From contig JANKMV010000023.1 in assembly GCA_024650095.1 (NCBI GenBank), positions 1-6,311 on the forward strand: a DNA stretch of 6,311 nucleotides, written 5' to 3'. A program made the translations under genes and the position numbers. Under the pieces are notes generated by a model. The model worked only from the letters and a program-made list of their open reading frames with translations, did not search any database and had not been told where the DNA came from. This DNA comes from Bacillota bacterium (lineage in GTDB: Bacteria; Bacillota; Dethiobacteria; Dethiobacterales; Dethiobacteraceae). Within the stretch, counting starts at the first letter, position 1. Each line of letters opens with the position of its first letter. Positions 1 to 5,919 of the stretch are shown in pieces.

Positions 1-2
1 AA

Positions 3-190
3 AATAACTCGCATAGATGGTATATAGATAATGAATAGATGGGCTATCAAGGAGGCAATGACACCAGAAAAGCTATTAATGGAATATTACAAAGAATTTC
101 TATATAAAGGATATTATTAATTCTTGGCGAATTGAATATATCCGTAATGCTGTAAAAGTTCCGCCCAAAAAACTAAATGAGGTGAACTAA
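3..190 (+). pseudogene. Decayed 3' end of an unidentified gene (frame-shifted remnant)
   Basis: Coding-like peptide runs continuously only if the frame is switched. Frame 3 gives NNSHRWYIDNE up to a stop at 36-38. Frame 1 from the ATG at 31 gives a stretch including MTPEKLLMEYYKEFLYK before a stop at 118-120. Frame 2 then gives DIINSWRIEYIRNAVK and KKLNEVN, ending at TAA 188-190, directly against the ATG of the DinB gene. The pieces join without overlap loss and look like an acidic/basic C-terminal tail, so I read this as the broken end of an upstream gene that was once co-transcribed with DinB. The TPEKLLMEYY piece recalls the C-terminal tails of some radical SAM proteins, but that is a weak impression. 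Sequencing error is an alternative to real decay, and chance open stretches cannot be excluded in so short a region. Confidence 0.35.
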
Positions 191-724
191 ATGAATCATG
201 AAAGACTCTATATGATCGAACCCAAACCTGGTTTTACTCCGCAAATGGGCCGCCTAGTGTCCATGATGGAATATGTAAGATGGTCAACGCTAGAAGCTGT
301 CAAAGAGTTACGTGTTGAGCAGTTAGATTTTCTGCTAGACGAAAAATCGAATTCTATCGGAGCAATACTAAAGCATATTGCGGCAGTGGAATTTGTCTTT
401 TATCTGAGGACAATTGAAAAAAGAGGCATGACAGAGGAAGAACGAACAGAGTGGGGATCTGCACTGGAGTTAGGTGCCCGGGGACAAAATGAAATAAAGG
501 GGAATTCGCTGGACTATTATACAGATGTCCTAAATAAGGTGAGAGAAAAGACTTTTAAGGCATTCTCTGAATTAACGGATGAGTGGCTTGAGCAATCAGT
601 ACCAGAACCTCGCTATGGAAACCGTCTCGTCAATTATTATTACAGGTGGTTTCACGTCTTTGAGGATGAATTAAACCACAGAGGACAGATTAGATTGATC
701 CGGAAAAGAATTCTTGAAGGATAA
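191..724 (+). CDS. DinB-family (DinB/DUF664-like) putative metal-dependent protein
   Basis: Complete protein of 177 residues, the usual length for this family. ATG 191 is supported by GAGGTG at 179-184, six bases upstream, and it follows immediately on a TAA that ends the remnant before it. The family is a four-helix bundle with a three-histidine metal site. Here the likely ligands are H62 (in KHIAAVEF, end of the second helix) and H155 and H163 (in WFHVFEDELNHRGQIRLI near the C-terminus); the HRGQI signature is typical. Members include thiol-transferases using bacillithiol or mycothiol and many proteins of unknown function, often stress or DNA-damage associated. The substrate cannot be read from the sequence. 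There is no signal peptide or membrane segment, so the product is expected in the cytoplasm. A hairpin terminator follows 82 bases after the stop. Family assignment is fairly sure; function is not. Confidence 0.85.
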   Translation: MNHERLYMIEPKPGFTPQMGRLVSMMEYVRWSTLEAVKELRVEQLDFLLDEKSNSIGAILKHIAAVEFVFYLRTIEKRGMTEEERTEWGSALELGARGQNEIKGNSLDYYTDVLNKVREKTFKAFSELTDEWLEQSVPEPRYGNRLVNYYYRWFHVFEDELNHRGQIRLIRKRILEG

Positions 725-806
725 ATTCAGAAACAAGCTCGGACCTGCTCCCTCGCAACGGTACCGGGTTCGACCCGAAGTATGTCGAACATAATTTTCA
801 CCACCT

Positions 807-836
807 AAACCAGCCCTACTTCTTGGGCTGGTTTTT
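807..836 (+). terminator. Rho-independent terminator after the DinB-like gene
   Basis: A ten-pair stem (807-816 with 825-834, core CCAGCCC/GGGCTGG) encloses an eight-base loop and runs into TTTTT at 832-836. It lies 82 bases after the DinB stop on the same strand, so it is the natural end of that transcript. Confidence 0.8.
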
Positions 837-865
837 AATGCCCAAAAACAGCTCAACAAATCAGA

Positions 866-1026
866 ATGGAGGAAAAGAAACATAATCAACTCGACCTAGC
901 CCGCACCATTGTGAAACAAATGAACATTCACACCTAATACGCAGAAACATTCCTGACTACCTTCAGAGCAGGAAAGACTGCCCGAGATTTACTAGCTCAG
1001 AGTAATCCCCAGGAAGTAAAACAATC
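866..1026 (+). pseudogene. Small broken ORF between two terminators, unidentified
   Basis: ATG 866 opens a hydrophilic 23-residue reading frame (MEEKKHNQLDLARTIVKQMN then IHT) that meets TAA at 935-937. The same frame then continues without a stop as YAETFLTTFRAGKTARDLLA followed by QSNPQE up to the terminator at 1027. The residue mix on both sides of the stop is protein-like (amphipathic, charged), so a single nonsense change in a small gene of about 50 to 55 codons is plausible. No good Shine-Dalgarno sequence is visible; the purines before the ATG are weak. I do not recognise the family. The frame may also be a chance product; the terminators on both sides are the main reason to list it. 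Confidence 0.3.
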
Positions 1027-1065
1027 AAAGCCAACCCTTCACACATTCGAGGGATTGGCTTTTTT
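1027..1065 (+). terminator. Hairpin terminator, probably active in both directions
   Basis: AAAGCCAA-CCC (1027-1037) pairs with GGG-A-TTGGCTTT (1051-1062), with one bulged A (1054) and a 13-base loop, then a T run to 1065. On the plus strand it would end the small broken ORF. On the minus strand the stem is followed by TGATTGTTTT, so it can back up the terminator of the convergent reductase gene. Confidence 0.7.
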
Positions 1066-1115
1066 AATGTCAAAATCTAGGCGCGCTCCATCGCCTGACG
1101 TCCGGTGAAAACAGG

Positions 1116-1141
1116 GCTGGCACCCCTCACGGGGTGCCAGC
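1116..1141 (-). terminator. Strong hairpin closing the flavin reductase gene
   Basis: An uninterrupted eleven-pair, G+C-rich stem (GCTGGCACCCC / GGGGTGCCAGC) with a four-base loop starts 24 bases after the reductase stop. Read on the minus strand it is followed by CCTGTTTTC, a poor but usable U-tract. The position suggests a transcription terminator or a 3'-end stabilising hairpin of that mRNA. Confidence 0.6.
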
Positions 1142-1164
1142 TACCTACTCATAATATTGAATTT

Positions 1165-3231
1165 TTAGTTTCCGGATCCTGCGTTAGTTCCGGCAATGCG
1201 TCCGAAAACAAATATGTCCGCAATAGCATTACCGCCGAGCCTGTTACCAGCGTGAATTCCACCTGTAACTTCCCCGGCTGCCCATAAACCAGGAATAGCA
1301 TTGCCGCTGGTATCTAAAACACGAGTATCGGTATCAATTGCTACTCCACCCATAGTATGGTGTAATGAAGATTTTCTCGGAGATATAACAAGCCCTACAT
1401 CATCATTAGCTTCTAGATAATCAAGATCAATAGCTCCAGCTATAACTCTCTTGCCAAAGTCATCGTCTTTTTGAGCTGCTACATAACTGTTATATAGTTC
1501 AATTGTAGCCCGCAATTGTGCTTCATCAAATGCTGGTGCAACACCTGCTTTAGGAGTTTTGGTCGCTTCTGCCAATTCGGCAAGATTTTTGCCATACCAG
1601 ACATGACCGCCTTCGACTATGCCTTCAATACGTTCGCTATACTCGACTCCTTGTAACAGTTGATCAGGGTTCCCAACATCTCCTCTGCCTGCATAAATAA
1701 TATAGAAGATACTATCCTCAAGAGCCAGGGAAGCTTTAGCAAGAACATCACGTTCTGCATATTCATCTACGAACCGATTACCGTTGCCGTCAATCCAAAT
1801 CTGTTCAGCTGCATCTCCCCAAATGCCATCGGTCATAGTTCCTTTAACAGGCGATGAAGAAGGCATCATTTGTGCAACCTCCATACCGGTTACATCTGCG
1901 CCGATGGCTATTGCCATAACAATTCCATCGCCCTCGTTAGTACCAAGGTTAGTTGACAATGTCCTGTCTGACAGGTCATCTCCCCAATACTTATCATACT
2001 CTTTAACCATTGTCGGGTTTGCGCAGTATCCACCCGATGCAAGCACAACACCATTAGCAGTATTTATGGTAATTTGCGTTCCATCTATCTGTTCAGCTTT
2101 TGCACCCACTACTTTACCAGACCCATCTACTAAAAGCTCAGTCCCTTTAGTCTCTGTATAAATAGTGACCCCTTTATCTAATGCAACACTTTCAAGATGA
2201 GGAATACGTAATGCACCTGTCATGAATGAGTGAGTTCTAGGCCACATGGCACCGAGGACTGTACCAAGTCCGTCTCTAGTACCATACTTAGTATCAGCGC
2301 CATAAGATGACTCAAGTCCAACTTCTCCCATCCATTTAAAGGCATTAAGTGACTCAGAAGCAAGCGTTCTAGCAAGCTCAACATTTGGAGCAAGCCAACT
2401 TCCATCTGTTAATTGACGAAGTCCGCCTGTATATATATGCCACATATGTAAGGCAACAGAGTCAAAACCAGGCATGTCAACTCCGATTTTCTTTCCAGTA
2501 TTTCTCGCATAGAATGCATTGATATCATTTTTAAGCTCTTCCAATACTGGTTCCCATTCTGGGTAAGCGTCAAATTTTAGTCCTGGATCTGCAGGATCAA
2601 GGGCAAGATATGAATCCATTGCATCCTTTTGAGCTCCCGTTAATTCCATAACGTTCTCCTGGGCCTCAAGATCAACTGCATTATAAGCGGAGCCTGCCAC
2701 CAGAGAATTCCCGCCTAATATAGAACTTTTTTCAATAAGGATAACTTTGGCTCCTTGATCAGCGGCAGTAATTGCTGCTGTCAAGCCAGCACCTCCTGCA
2801 CCAATTACAAGAACATCTGTATCCCATGTTTGTGGGTCCTTAGGTGTATAACCCACTTTATTTGCTTTTAGAGCATCAATATCTAATCCAGCAGCTTGAG
2901 CAGCATTAGTTACTGCACTAATAACTGCATAACTGGTTGCAGTTGCTCCAGTAACACTGTCAACAGCTACGCTTTGATTTTCGATTATTTGAGTTGGTAT
3001 GCGCTCTACTGCTACTTTTACAACATGTGCTGTTTCAGAGCTTTCAACAATTTCAATGTCTGTGATTTCACTATTTTCAACAGTTATGCTTACAGTTACC
3101 GGCCCCTGAAAACCCCCCGAAGTACCTTCAAAAACGCCGTTAATCGGATCAGGTTCTGTTTCCTGAGTGCAGCCAACAAAAATAAAAGCGGCCAAAAAAA
3201 CACATAGCATCAATGTAACCGTTCTTCTCAT
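1165..3231 (-). CDS. Lipoprotein flavin reductase: FMN-binding domain plus fumarate reductase/flavocytochrome c-type FAD domain
   Basis: The 688-residue protein starts at ATG 3231, not at the in-frame ATGs at 3270 or 3246, because GAGGAGG lies six bases before 3231 and overlaps the longer versions. Residues 1-21 are a lipoprotein signal (two Arg, hydrophobic run, FVGC with C21), so it should be lipid-anchored outside the cytoplasmic membrane. Residues 31-115 form an FMN-binding domain with DSVTGATATS (91-100); T97 fits the threonine that carries covalent FMN put on by ApbE in this family. Residues 137 to 688 are the FAD-binding reductase part: dinucleotide motif VIGAGGAGL (142-150), NRFVDEYAERD (485-495, R494 matching the catalytic proton-donor Arg), HHTMGGV (624-630) and NRLGGNA (663-669). 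No haem motif is present. The family reduces activated double bonds (fumarate, urocanate, cinnamate-like acids) with electrons from a membrane or extracellular flavin chain. The actual substrate is undetermined. It is transcribed alone, with its own promoter and terminator. Confidence 0.92.
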   Translation of the reverse strand: MRRTVTLMLCVFLAAFIFVGCTQETEPDPINGVFEGTSGGFQGPVTVSITVENSEITDIEIVESSETAHVVKVAVERIPTQIIENQSVAVDSVTGATATSYAVISAVTNAAQAAGLDIDALKANKVGYTPKDPQTWDTDVLVIGAGGAGLTAAITAADQGAKVILIEKSSILGGNSLVAGSAYNAVDLEAQENVMELTGAQKDAMDSYLALDPADPGLKFDAYPEWEPVLEELKNDINAFYARNTGKKIGVDMPGFDSVALHMWHIYTGGLRQLTDGSWLAPNVELARTLASESLNAFKWMGEVGLESSYGADTKYGTRDGLGTVLGAMWPRTHSFMTGALRIPHLESVALDKGVTIYTETKGTELLVDGSGKVVGAKAEQIDGTQITINTANGVVLASGGYCANPTMVKEYDKYWGDDLSDRTLSTNLGTNEGDGIVMAIAIGADVTGMEVAQMMPSSSPVKGTMTDGIWGDAAEQIWIDGNGNRFVDEYAERDVLAKASLALEDSIFYIIYAGRGDVGNPDQLLQGVEYSERIEGIVEGGHVWYGKNLAELAEATKTPKAGVAPAFDEAQLRATIELYNSYVAAQKDDDFGKRVIAGAIDLDYLEANDDVGLVISPRKSSLHHTMGGVAIDTDTRVLDTSGNAIPGLWAAGEVTGGIHAGNRLGGNAIADIFVFGRIAGTNAGSGN

Positions 3232-3237
3232 AATTTT

Positions 3238-3244
3238 CCTCCTC
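3238..3244 (-). promoter_or_regulatory. Ribosome binding site deciding the reductase start
   Basis: On the minus strand GAGGAGG is followed by AAAATT and then ATG 3231, an ideal spacing of six bases. It fixes the start of the reductase 13 codons inside the longest open frame and puts the signal peptide at the very N-terminus. Confidence 0.85.
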
Positions 3245-3293
3245 ATTAAAATAATCCGTTTCTCCCTCATAATAAGCCAACTATAAACCGTGC

Positions 3294-3345
3294 ACAGGTC
3301 TATTAAAATCTATGCGCGTGCCAACATTTGCCACCTGTATAGATT
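3294..3345 (-). promoter_or_regulatory. Interlocked inverted repeats in the predicted reductase leader
   Basis: Two inverted repeats overlap here: ACAGGT (3294-3299) with ACCTGT (3333-3338), and AATCTAT (3307-3313) with ATAGATT (3339-3345). In the minus-strand RNA the arms come in the order A, B, A', B', so the two helices either form alternative hairpins or a pseudoknot-like fold. They begin within a few bases of the transcription start expected from the promoter at 3354-3382, in a leader of about 115 bases. I do not recognise a known riboswitch. Chance is possible in A+T-rich DNA. Confidence 0.3.
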
Positions 3346-3353
3346 CGTGTATA

Positions 3354-3382
3354 ATTTTACTATCTATTTAATTTTTTGTCAA
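3354..3382 (-). promoter_or_regulatory. Sigma-A type promoter for the flavin reductase
   Basis: Read on the minus strand: a perfect TTGACA (3382-3377), 17 bases, then TAAAAT (3359-3354). Transcription would start near 3347 and give a leader of about 115 bases before the reductase ATG. It lies downstream of the LRR gene terminator, so the reductase need not depend on upstream transcription. Confidence 0.75.
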
Positions 3383-3549
3383 TATGTTAGTATGACACCT
3401 TCAATTCGGAATTTAGATCTTACTGATTTAAAATTTAAGAATAACGGCCCTCATGAAAAATTGTGTGGGTATACGAGGTGAGAGTGAGATAGTAAGCGTA
3501 AATGCTACTGGAAAACGAAGTACTATGTATTCGTCACTACAGATACTGG
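3383..3549. other. Intergenic DNA with no recognised feature
   Basis: A+T-rich spacer between the reductase promoter and the terminator of the LRR gene. I see no RNA gene, repeat or convincing reading frame on either strand. Confidence 0.5.
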
Positions 3550-3577
3550 AAAAAACCAGCAAACACAGAGCTGGCTT
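3550..3577 (-). terminator. Rho-independent terminator of the LRR lipoprotein gene
   Basis: On the minus strand AAGCCAGC (3577-3570) pairs with GCTGGTTT (3560-3553; one G-U pair) around a nine-base loop, followed by a run of six T (3555-3550). It lies 48 bases after the LRR gene stop and separates that gene from the reductase downstream on the same strand. Confidence 0.75.
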
Positions 3578-3624
3578 CGGTGTCCAAAAAATCCAAACAA
3601 AAAGCAGAACGGAGTAAAGGGATA

Positions 3625-4503
3625 CTATTTGTGATAAGATACATCAATTCCTTTACTTACAAGTATTTCAATTTGGTCAAAAATTAAATGCTTGACGTCA
3701 TGATGCTGATAAATAGTTAACTCAACCAATTTGGGTAGGTCTTCAAGTGGTTTAAGGTTGGTTATTGGATTATATGAGAGTGTTAAGTTTTCCAGGCTTA
3801 TTAAGTCTGCAAGAGGTTCAATATCAGAAACATTGTTATCCTGAATGTTTAGAAATTCAATTTTACCCTTGCCTCTTAAAGCCTCCAGGGAACTAATACT
3901 GTTGCCACGAAGGTTTAACTGAGTTAAATTTTTCAGTCCGGCTAGTGCATCAATATCACTAATGCCATTATTTGTTAATGTCAAATGCTCTAATGATGTA
4001 AACTCGTTTAAATAGCTTATATCGCTTATATTAGTATCAATTAATGCAAAATATGTTACTTTATCAAGCTTTCCTAAAGCAACAGGATTAGCTACGTTAG
4101 TGTAGGAAAGGTTAATACGAGTTAATGAAGTAAGGTTGCTTATCGGGTCTAAAGAATCAAGATCAATATCATTTCTTAGTATTCCGAAATCACTTAAGTT
4201 CTTTGCATACTCTAATCCACTTAAACTGCTTACATTATCTCCATTAGCTCTTACATAGTATAGCTGCAACATGTCTGTGGATAAAATATCCCCTGTTTCT
4301 TTATCTAATTCTGCTCTCACTAATCTTTCTAATTCTGGACAGTCAAACGTTACAATTACTTCTTCACTTTCATCACTAATACTGTCCGGCCCATTCAATT
4401 CATTAACCTCATCCTGCCCTGTTTGCGTATCACCGCTACTTTTTCCACATCCAGATAAAATAATAACAACCAAACAAAATATTAGTGCGATTTTTGTTTT
4501 CAA
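3625..4503 (-). CDS. Leucine-rich-repeat lipoprotein, internalin-like repeats
   Basis: The protein has 292 residues. The start is TTG at 4503: GGGAGG at 4517-4512 stands eight bases upstream, while the only nearby ATG (4510) is one base after that site and out of frame. Residues 1-19 are a lipoprotein signal ending in LSGC (C19), followed by a Ser/Asp/Glu-rich linker to about residue 50. Residues 51-102 resemble the cap that precedes LRRs in internalin-type proteins (PELERLVRAEL, then GLEYAKNL). From about 103 to 256 there are seven consecutive 22-residue repeats, several with LxxLxLxxNxISDI, and an eighth incomplete one to about 270. Such repeats form a curved binding surface for proteins or polysaccharides. 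The product should be an outward-facing, membrane-anchored binding protein; the ligand is unknown. There is no LPXTG anchor or catalytic domain. Confidence 0.88.
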   Translation of the reverse strand: MKTKIALIFCLVVIILSGCGKSSGDTQTGQDEVNELNGPDSISDESEEVIVTFDCPELERLVRAELDKETGDILSTDMLQLYYVRANGDNVSSLSGLEYAKNLSDFGILRNDIDLDSLDPISNLTSLTRINLSYTNVANPVALGKLDKVTYFALIDTNISDISYLNEFTSLEHLTLTNNGISDIDALAGLKNLTQLNLRGNSISSLEALRGKGKIEFLNIQDNNVSDIEPLADLISLENLTLSYNPITNLKPLEDLPKLVELTIYQHHDVKHLIFDQIEILVSKGIDVSYHK

Positions 4504-4511
4504 GAAACATA

Positions 4512-4517
4512 CCTCCC
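4512..4517 (-). promoter_or_regulatory. Ribosome binding site selecting the TTG start of the LRR gene
   Basis: GGGAGG on the minus strand is eight bases from TTG 4503 and only one base from the out-of-frame ATG 4510. Normal spacing therefore favours TTG, which also gives the complete lipoprotein signal. An in-frame stop at 4530-4528 with no start codon between excludes a longer version. Confidence 0.75.
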
Positions 4518-4552
4518 ATTTATTTTGCTATATGATACAAAATGATATTACC

Positions 4553-4582
4553 ATTATCGTTCTATTATGAAACAGCCGGCAA
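4553..4582 (-). promoter_or_regulatory. Promoter candidate for the LRR lipoprotein gene
   Basis: On the minus strand TTGCCG (4582-4577), 18 bases, then GATAAT (4558-4553). The match is moderate. The -35 box is eight bases downstream of the 20-bp palindrome at 4591-4610, a placement that would suit an upstream-bound regulator. An overlapping CATAAT is an alternative -10 box without a good -35. Confidence 0.4.
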
Positions 4583-4590
4583 GAATAAAC

Positions 4591-4610
4591 TACTACCCTT
4601 AAGGGTAGTA
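4591..4610. repeat. Perfect 20-bp palindrome, possible operator
   Basis: TACTACCCTTAAGGGTAGTA is exactly self-complementary with no spacer and does not extend further on either side. It sits in the intergenic region just upstream of the promoter candidate for the LRR gene. Perfect dyads with a TTAA centre are common as operators of dimeric regulators (MerR-type sites look similar), but no regulator gene is in the window. It has no loop and no T run, so it is a poor terminator. Confidence 0.5.
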
Positions 4611-4744
4611 TTGCAGAACAGGCAAAAGCAAGAAGTATAGCGTCTCAGACAGCCTTGCGAGCGGTGAGCCTGTGCGTCTCTCTGGCTTCGCCATCTTCGC
4701 CGTTCGACATGTGACAGCTCAAGAGTTTCAAACCTGTCGCGATA
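4611..4744. other. G+C-richer non-coding block of unknown nature
   Basis: This stretch is visibly richer in G and C than the DNA on either side. It carries a direct repeat GCGTCTC (4639-4645 and 4674-4680) and short inverted arms such as GACAG/CTGTC (4713-4739). No reading frame with a plausible start and ribosome site is present. It may be a structured RNA, part of a dispersed repeat, or a remnant of an inserted element. I recognise no known RNA family. Confidence 0.3.
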
Positions 4745-4790
4745 AAAATCAGCCCCACCTCTCTATCCCCAGATAGAGGTAGGGCTAATT
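4745..4790 (-). terminator. Terminator downstream of the tocopherol cyclase-like gene
   Basis: AGCCC (4751-4755) pairs with GGGCT (4782-4786), followed after one mismatch by ACCT/AGGT and CTATC/GATAG with a two-base bulge and a four-base loop. On the minus strand the hairpin is followed by GATTTTTATC, on the plus strand by AATTTT, so it can work in both directions. It lies 84 bases after the stop of the minus-strand gene at 4871-5863. Confidence 0.75.
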
Positions 4791-4870
4791 TTCAGTTCAC
4801 CGCAAAAGGTTCCGCCTTATATTGTTAGAGATTCTGCTGCATGGCTTGCTTTTTTCTCGATTAAGTGTAA

Positions 4871-5863
4871 CTAAAGTGCCCCATCTAGAACCATCATCTG
4901 TTCCCCACCGTATTCGATGCCGGCACTGCGACCTTCATCGGCAAAAATAATTTTATTGTCTCTTTTCGATATGAGTTCAATAGATACCTGCCCGCATAGA
5001 TTCTCCTGAACAAGTGGTTTCATCTCACCATTATTAGGCCCATTGAGCAGGATAAATTTTTCCGGCTGGGTTGATGTCTCGATCTTAAGCATGTATTTAG
5101 AGTTTTCAACTAAAAGGTAGATATCTTTATCGGTTTTCTGTAAAATCTTTATTTTACTTCTGTTGATAGTGGTAAATGAGTAGAAGTGGTCTTCCACATA
5201 TAAGCCTATCAGAAAGCCTTTAAAGCTGCTAAATAAAAAAGGTATATGCGCCAGCGAACAGGAAATTGATGACCTACTCTTTGAGAAGTGATTTGACTGA
5301 ATCCAAATCCATGAATATGGAAAAGCTTTTCCCCAGTTTTTTTCAATATATCCCCGGCCCCCAGAAAAATCAATGTTTTTACCGTTAACATTCAGCGTTC
5401 CTGACAGTTCTAGGTCCATAGCACAAACTTGGCTGTAGCACTGCATGTTTGGAATATAGTTATAAAAACCCATACTGCCTGGATTTATAATGTTGTCAGG
5501 CCATTTAAGAATATTTCGGAAAGAAAGTTTACCCTGAACTGTAAAGGCGGGGTTTCTAACATCGAAGGATATTTCATTTAGTGAAAAATAGTTATCTGCC
5601 ACATTTATTTGGAAAGTATCCCTTTCGGCCTGAAAGCTGTCTACAGAGAATTTTTGGTAATGGGCATAAGCTGTAGAGCCATCAATTAAATGTATGAAGC
5701 TGTGTCCATTGGTGTCACTATTGTTCTTGCCTAAGGAAAGTCCAGGGATAAAAGCAAAGACATTTTCTTGTGCAGAATCTACCAATTTGTAATACCAGCC
5801 TTCAAAGAAGTTTCTTTTAGTGTCATAGCCGTGAAATAAATCCGGATTACGAATTATTTTCAT
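4871..5863 (-). CDS. Tocopherol cyclase-like protein
   Basis: The complete protein has 330 residues. ATG 5863 is preceded by GGGGAG (5877-5872) at eight bases. Family signatures are clear: FFEGWYYKL at 19-27, FAFIPG at 36-41, GYIEKNWGKAFPYSWIW at 171-187 followed by QSNHF, and AGIEYGG at 314-320. This matches the tocopherol cyclase-like family, whose plant and cyanobacterial members (VTE1) close the chromanol ring of vitamin E. The fold is a lipocalin-like pair of barrels, and many bacterial members have no known reaction. No signal peptide or membrane segment is seen, so it should be cytoplasmic or loosely membrane-associated. No prenylquinone or carotenoid gene lies nearby, so tocopherol synthesis is not supported; a hydrophobic ligand or lipid substrate is the safest inference. 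It appears to be transcribed alone. Family assignment is good, function open. Confidence 0.85.
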   Translation of the reverse strand: MKIIRNPDLFHGYDTKRNFFEGWYYKLVDSAQENVFAFIPGLSLGKNNSDTNGHSFIHLIDGSTAYAHYQKFSVDSFQAERDTFQINVADNYFSLNEISFDVRNPAFTVQGKLSFRNILKWPDNIINPGSMGFYNYIPNMQCYSQVCAMDLELSGTLNVNGKNIDFSGGRGYIEKNWGKAFPYSWIWIQSNHFSKSRSSISCSLAHIPFLFSSFKGFLIGLYVEDHFYSFTTINRSKIKILQKTDKDIYLLVENSKYMLKIETSTQPEKFILLNGPNNGEMKPLVQENLCGQVSIELISKRDNKIIFADEGRSAGIEYGGEQMMVLDGAL

Positions 5864-5889
5864 GATTTAATCTCCCCAGATTTAGTCAG

Positions 5890-5918
5890 ATTTTAGAACA
5901 CTCCCAGGATTCGGTGAA
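5890..5918 (-). promoter_or_regulatory. Promoter candidate for the tocopherol cyclase-like gene
   Basis: On the minus strand TTCACC (5918-5913), 17 bases, then TAAAAT (5895-5890). The start of transcription would fall near 5883, just before the ribosome binding site GGGGAG at 5877-5872. The -35 match is only partial. Confidence 0.4.
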
Positions 5919-5919
5919 C

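Noticed and set aside
782..797. LexA-like box (CGAAC followed by an A/T-rich half)
   Set aside because: Only one half-site matches; the second half lacks GTTC, and it lies downstream of a gene rather than in a promoter.
755..800. tRNA-like 3' end (GGGTTCGACCC followed by CACCACC)
   Set aside because: The GGTTCGA resembles a T-loop, but no acceptor, D or anticodon arms can be folded around it. A tRNA remnant or attachment site cannot be supported.
671..889. Minus-strand 72-codon frame across the DinB terminator
   Set aside because: It covers the end of the DinB gene and its terminator, with no ribosome site and an unlikely residue mix.
1784..2161. Plus-strand 125-codon frame inside the reductase gene
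   Set aside because: It is a shadow of the strongly supported minus-strand reductase and has no domain of its own.
3231..3270. Longer reductase start at ATG 3270 or 3246
   Set aside because: The ideal ribosome site GAGGAGG lies inside this extension, and the extension would put extra charged residues in front of a normal lipoprotein signal.
3502..3687. Plus-strand 61-codon reading frame starting at ATG 3502
   Set aside because: It overlaps the 3' end and the terminator of the LRR gene, begins right after an in-frame stop with no good ribosome site at proper spacing, and has no recognisable domain.
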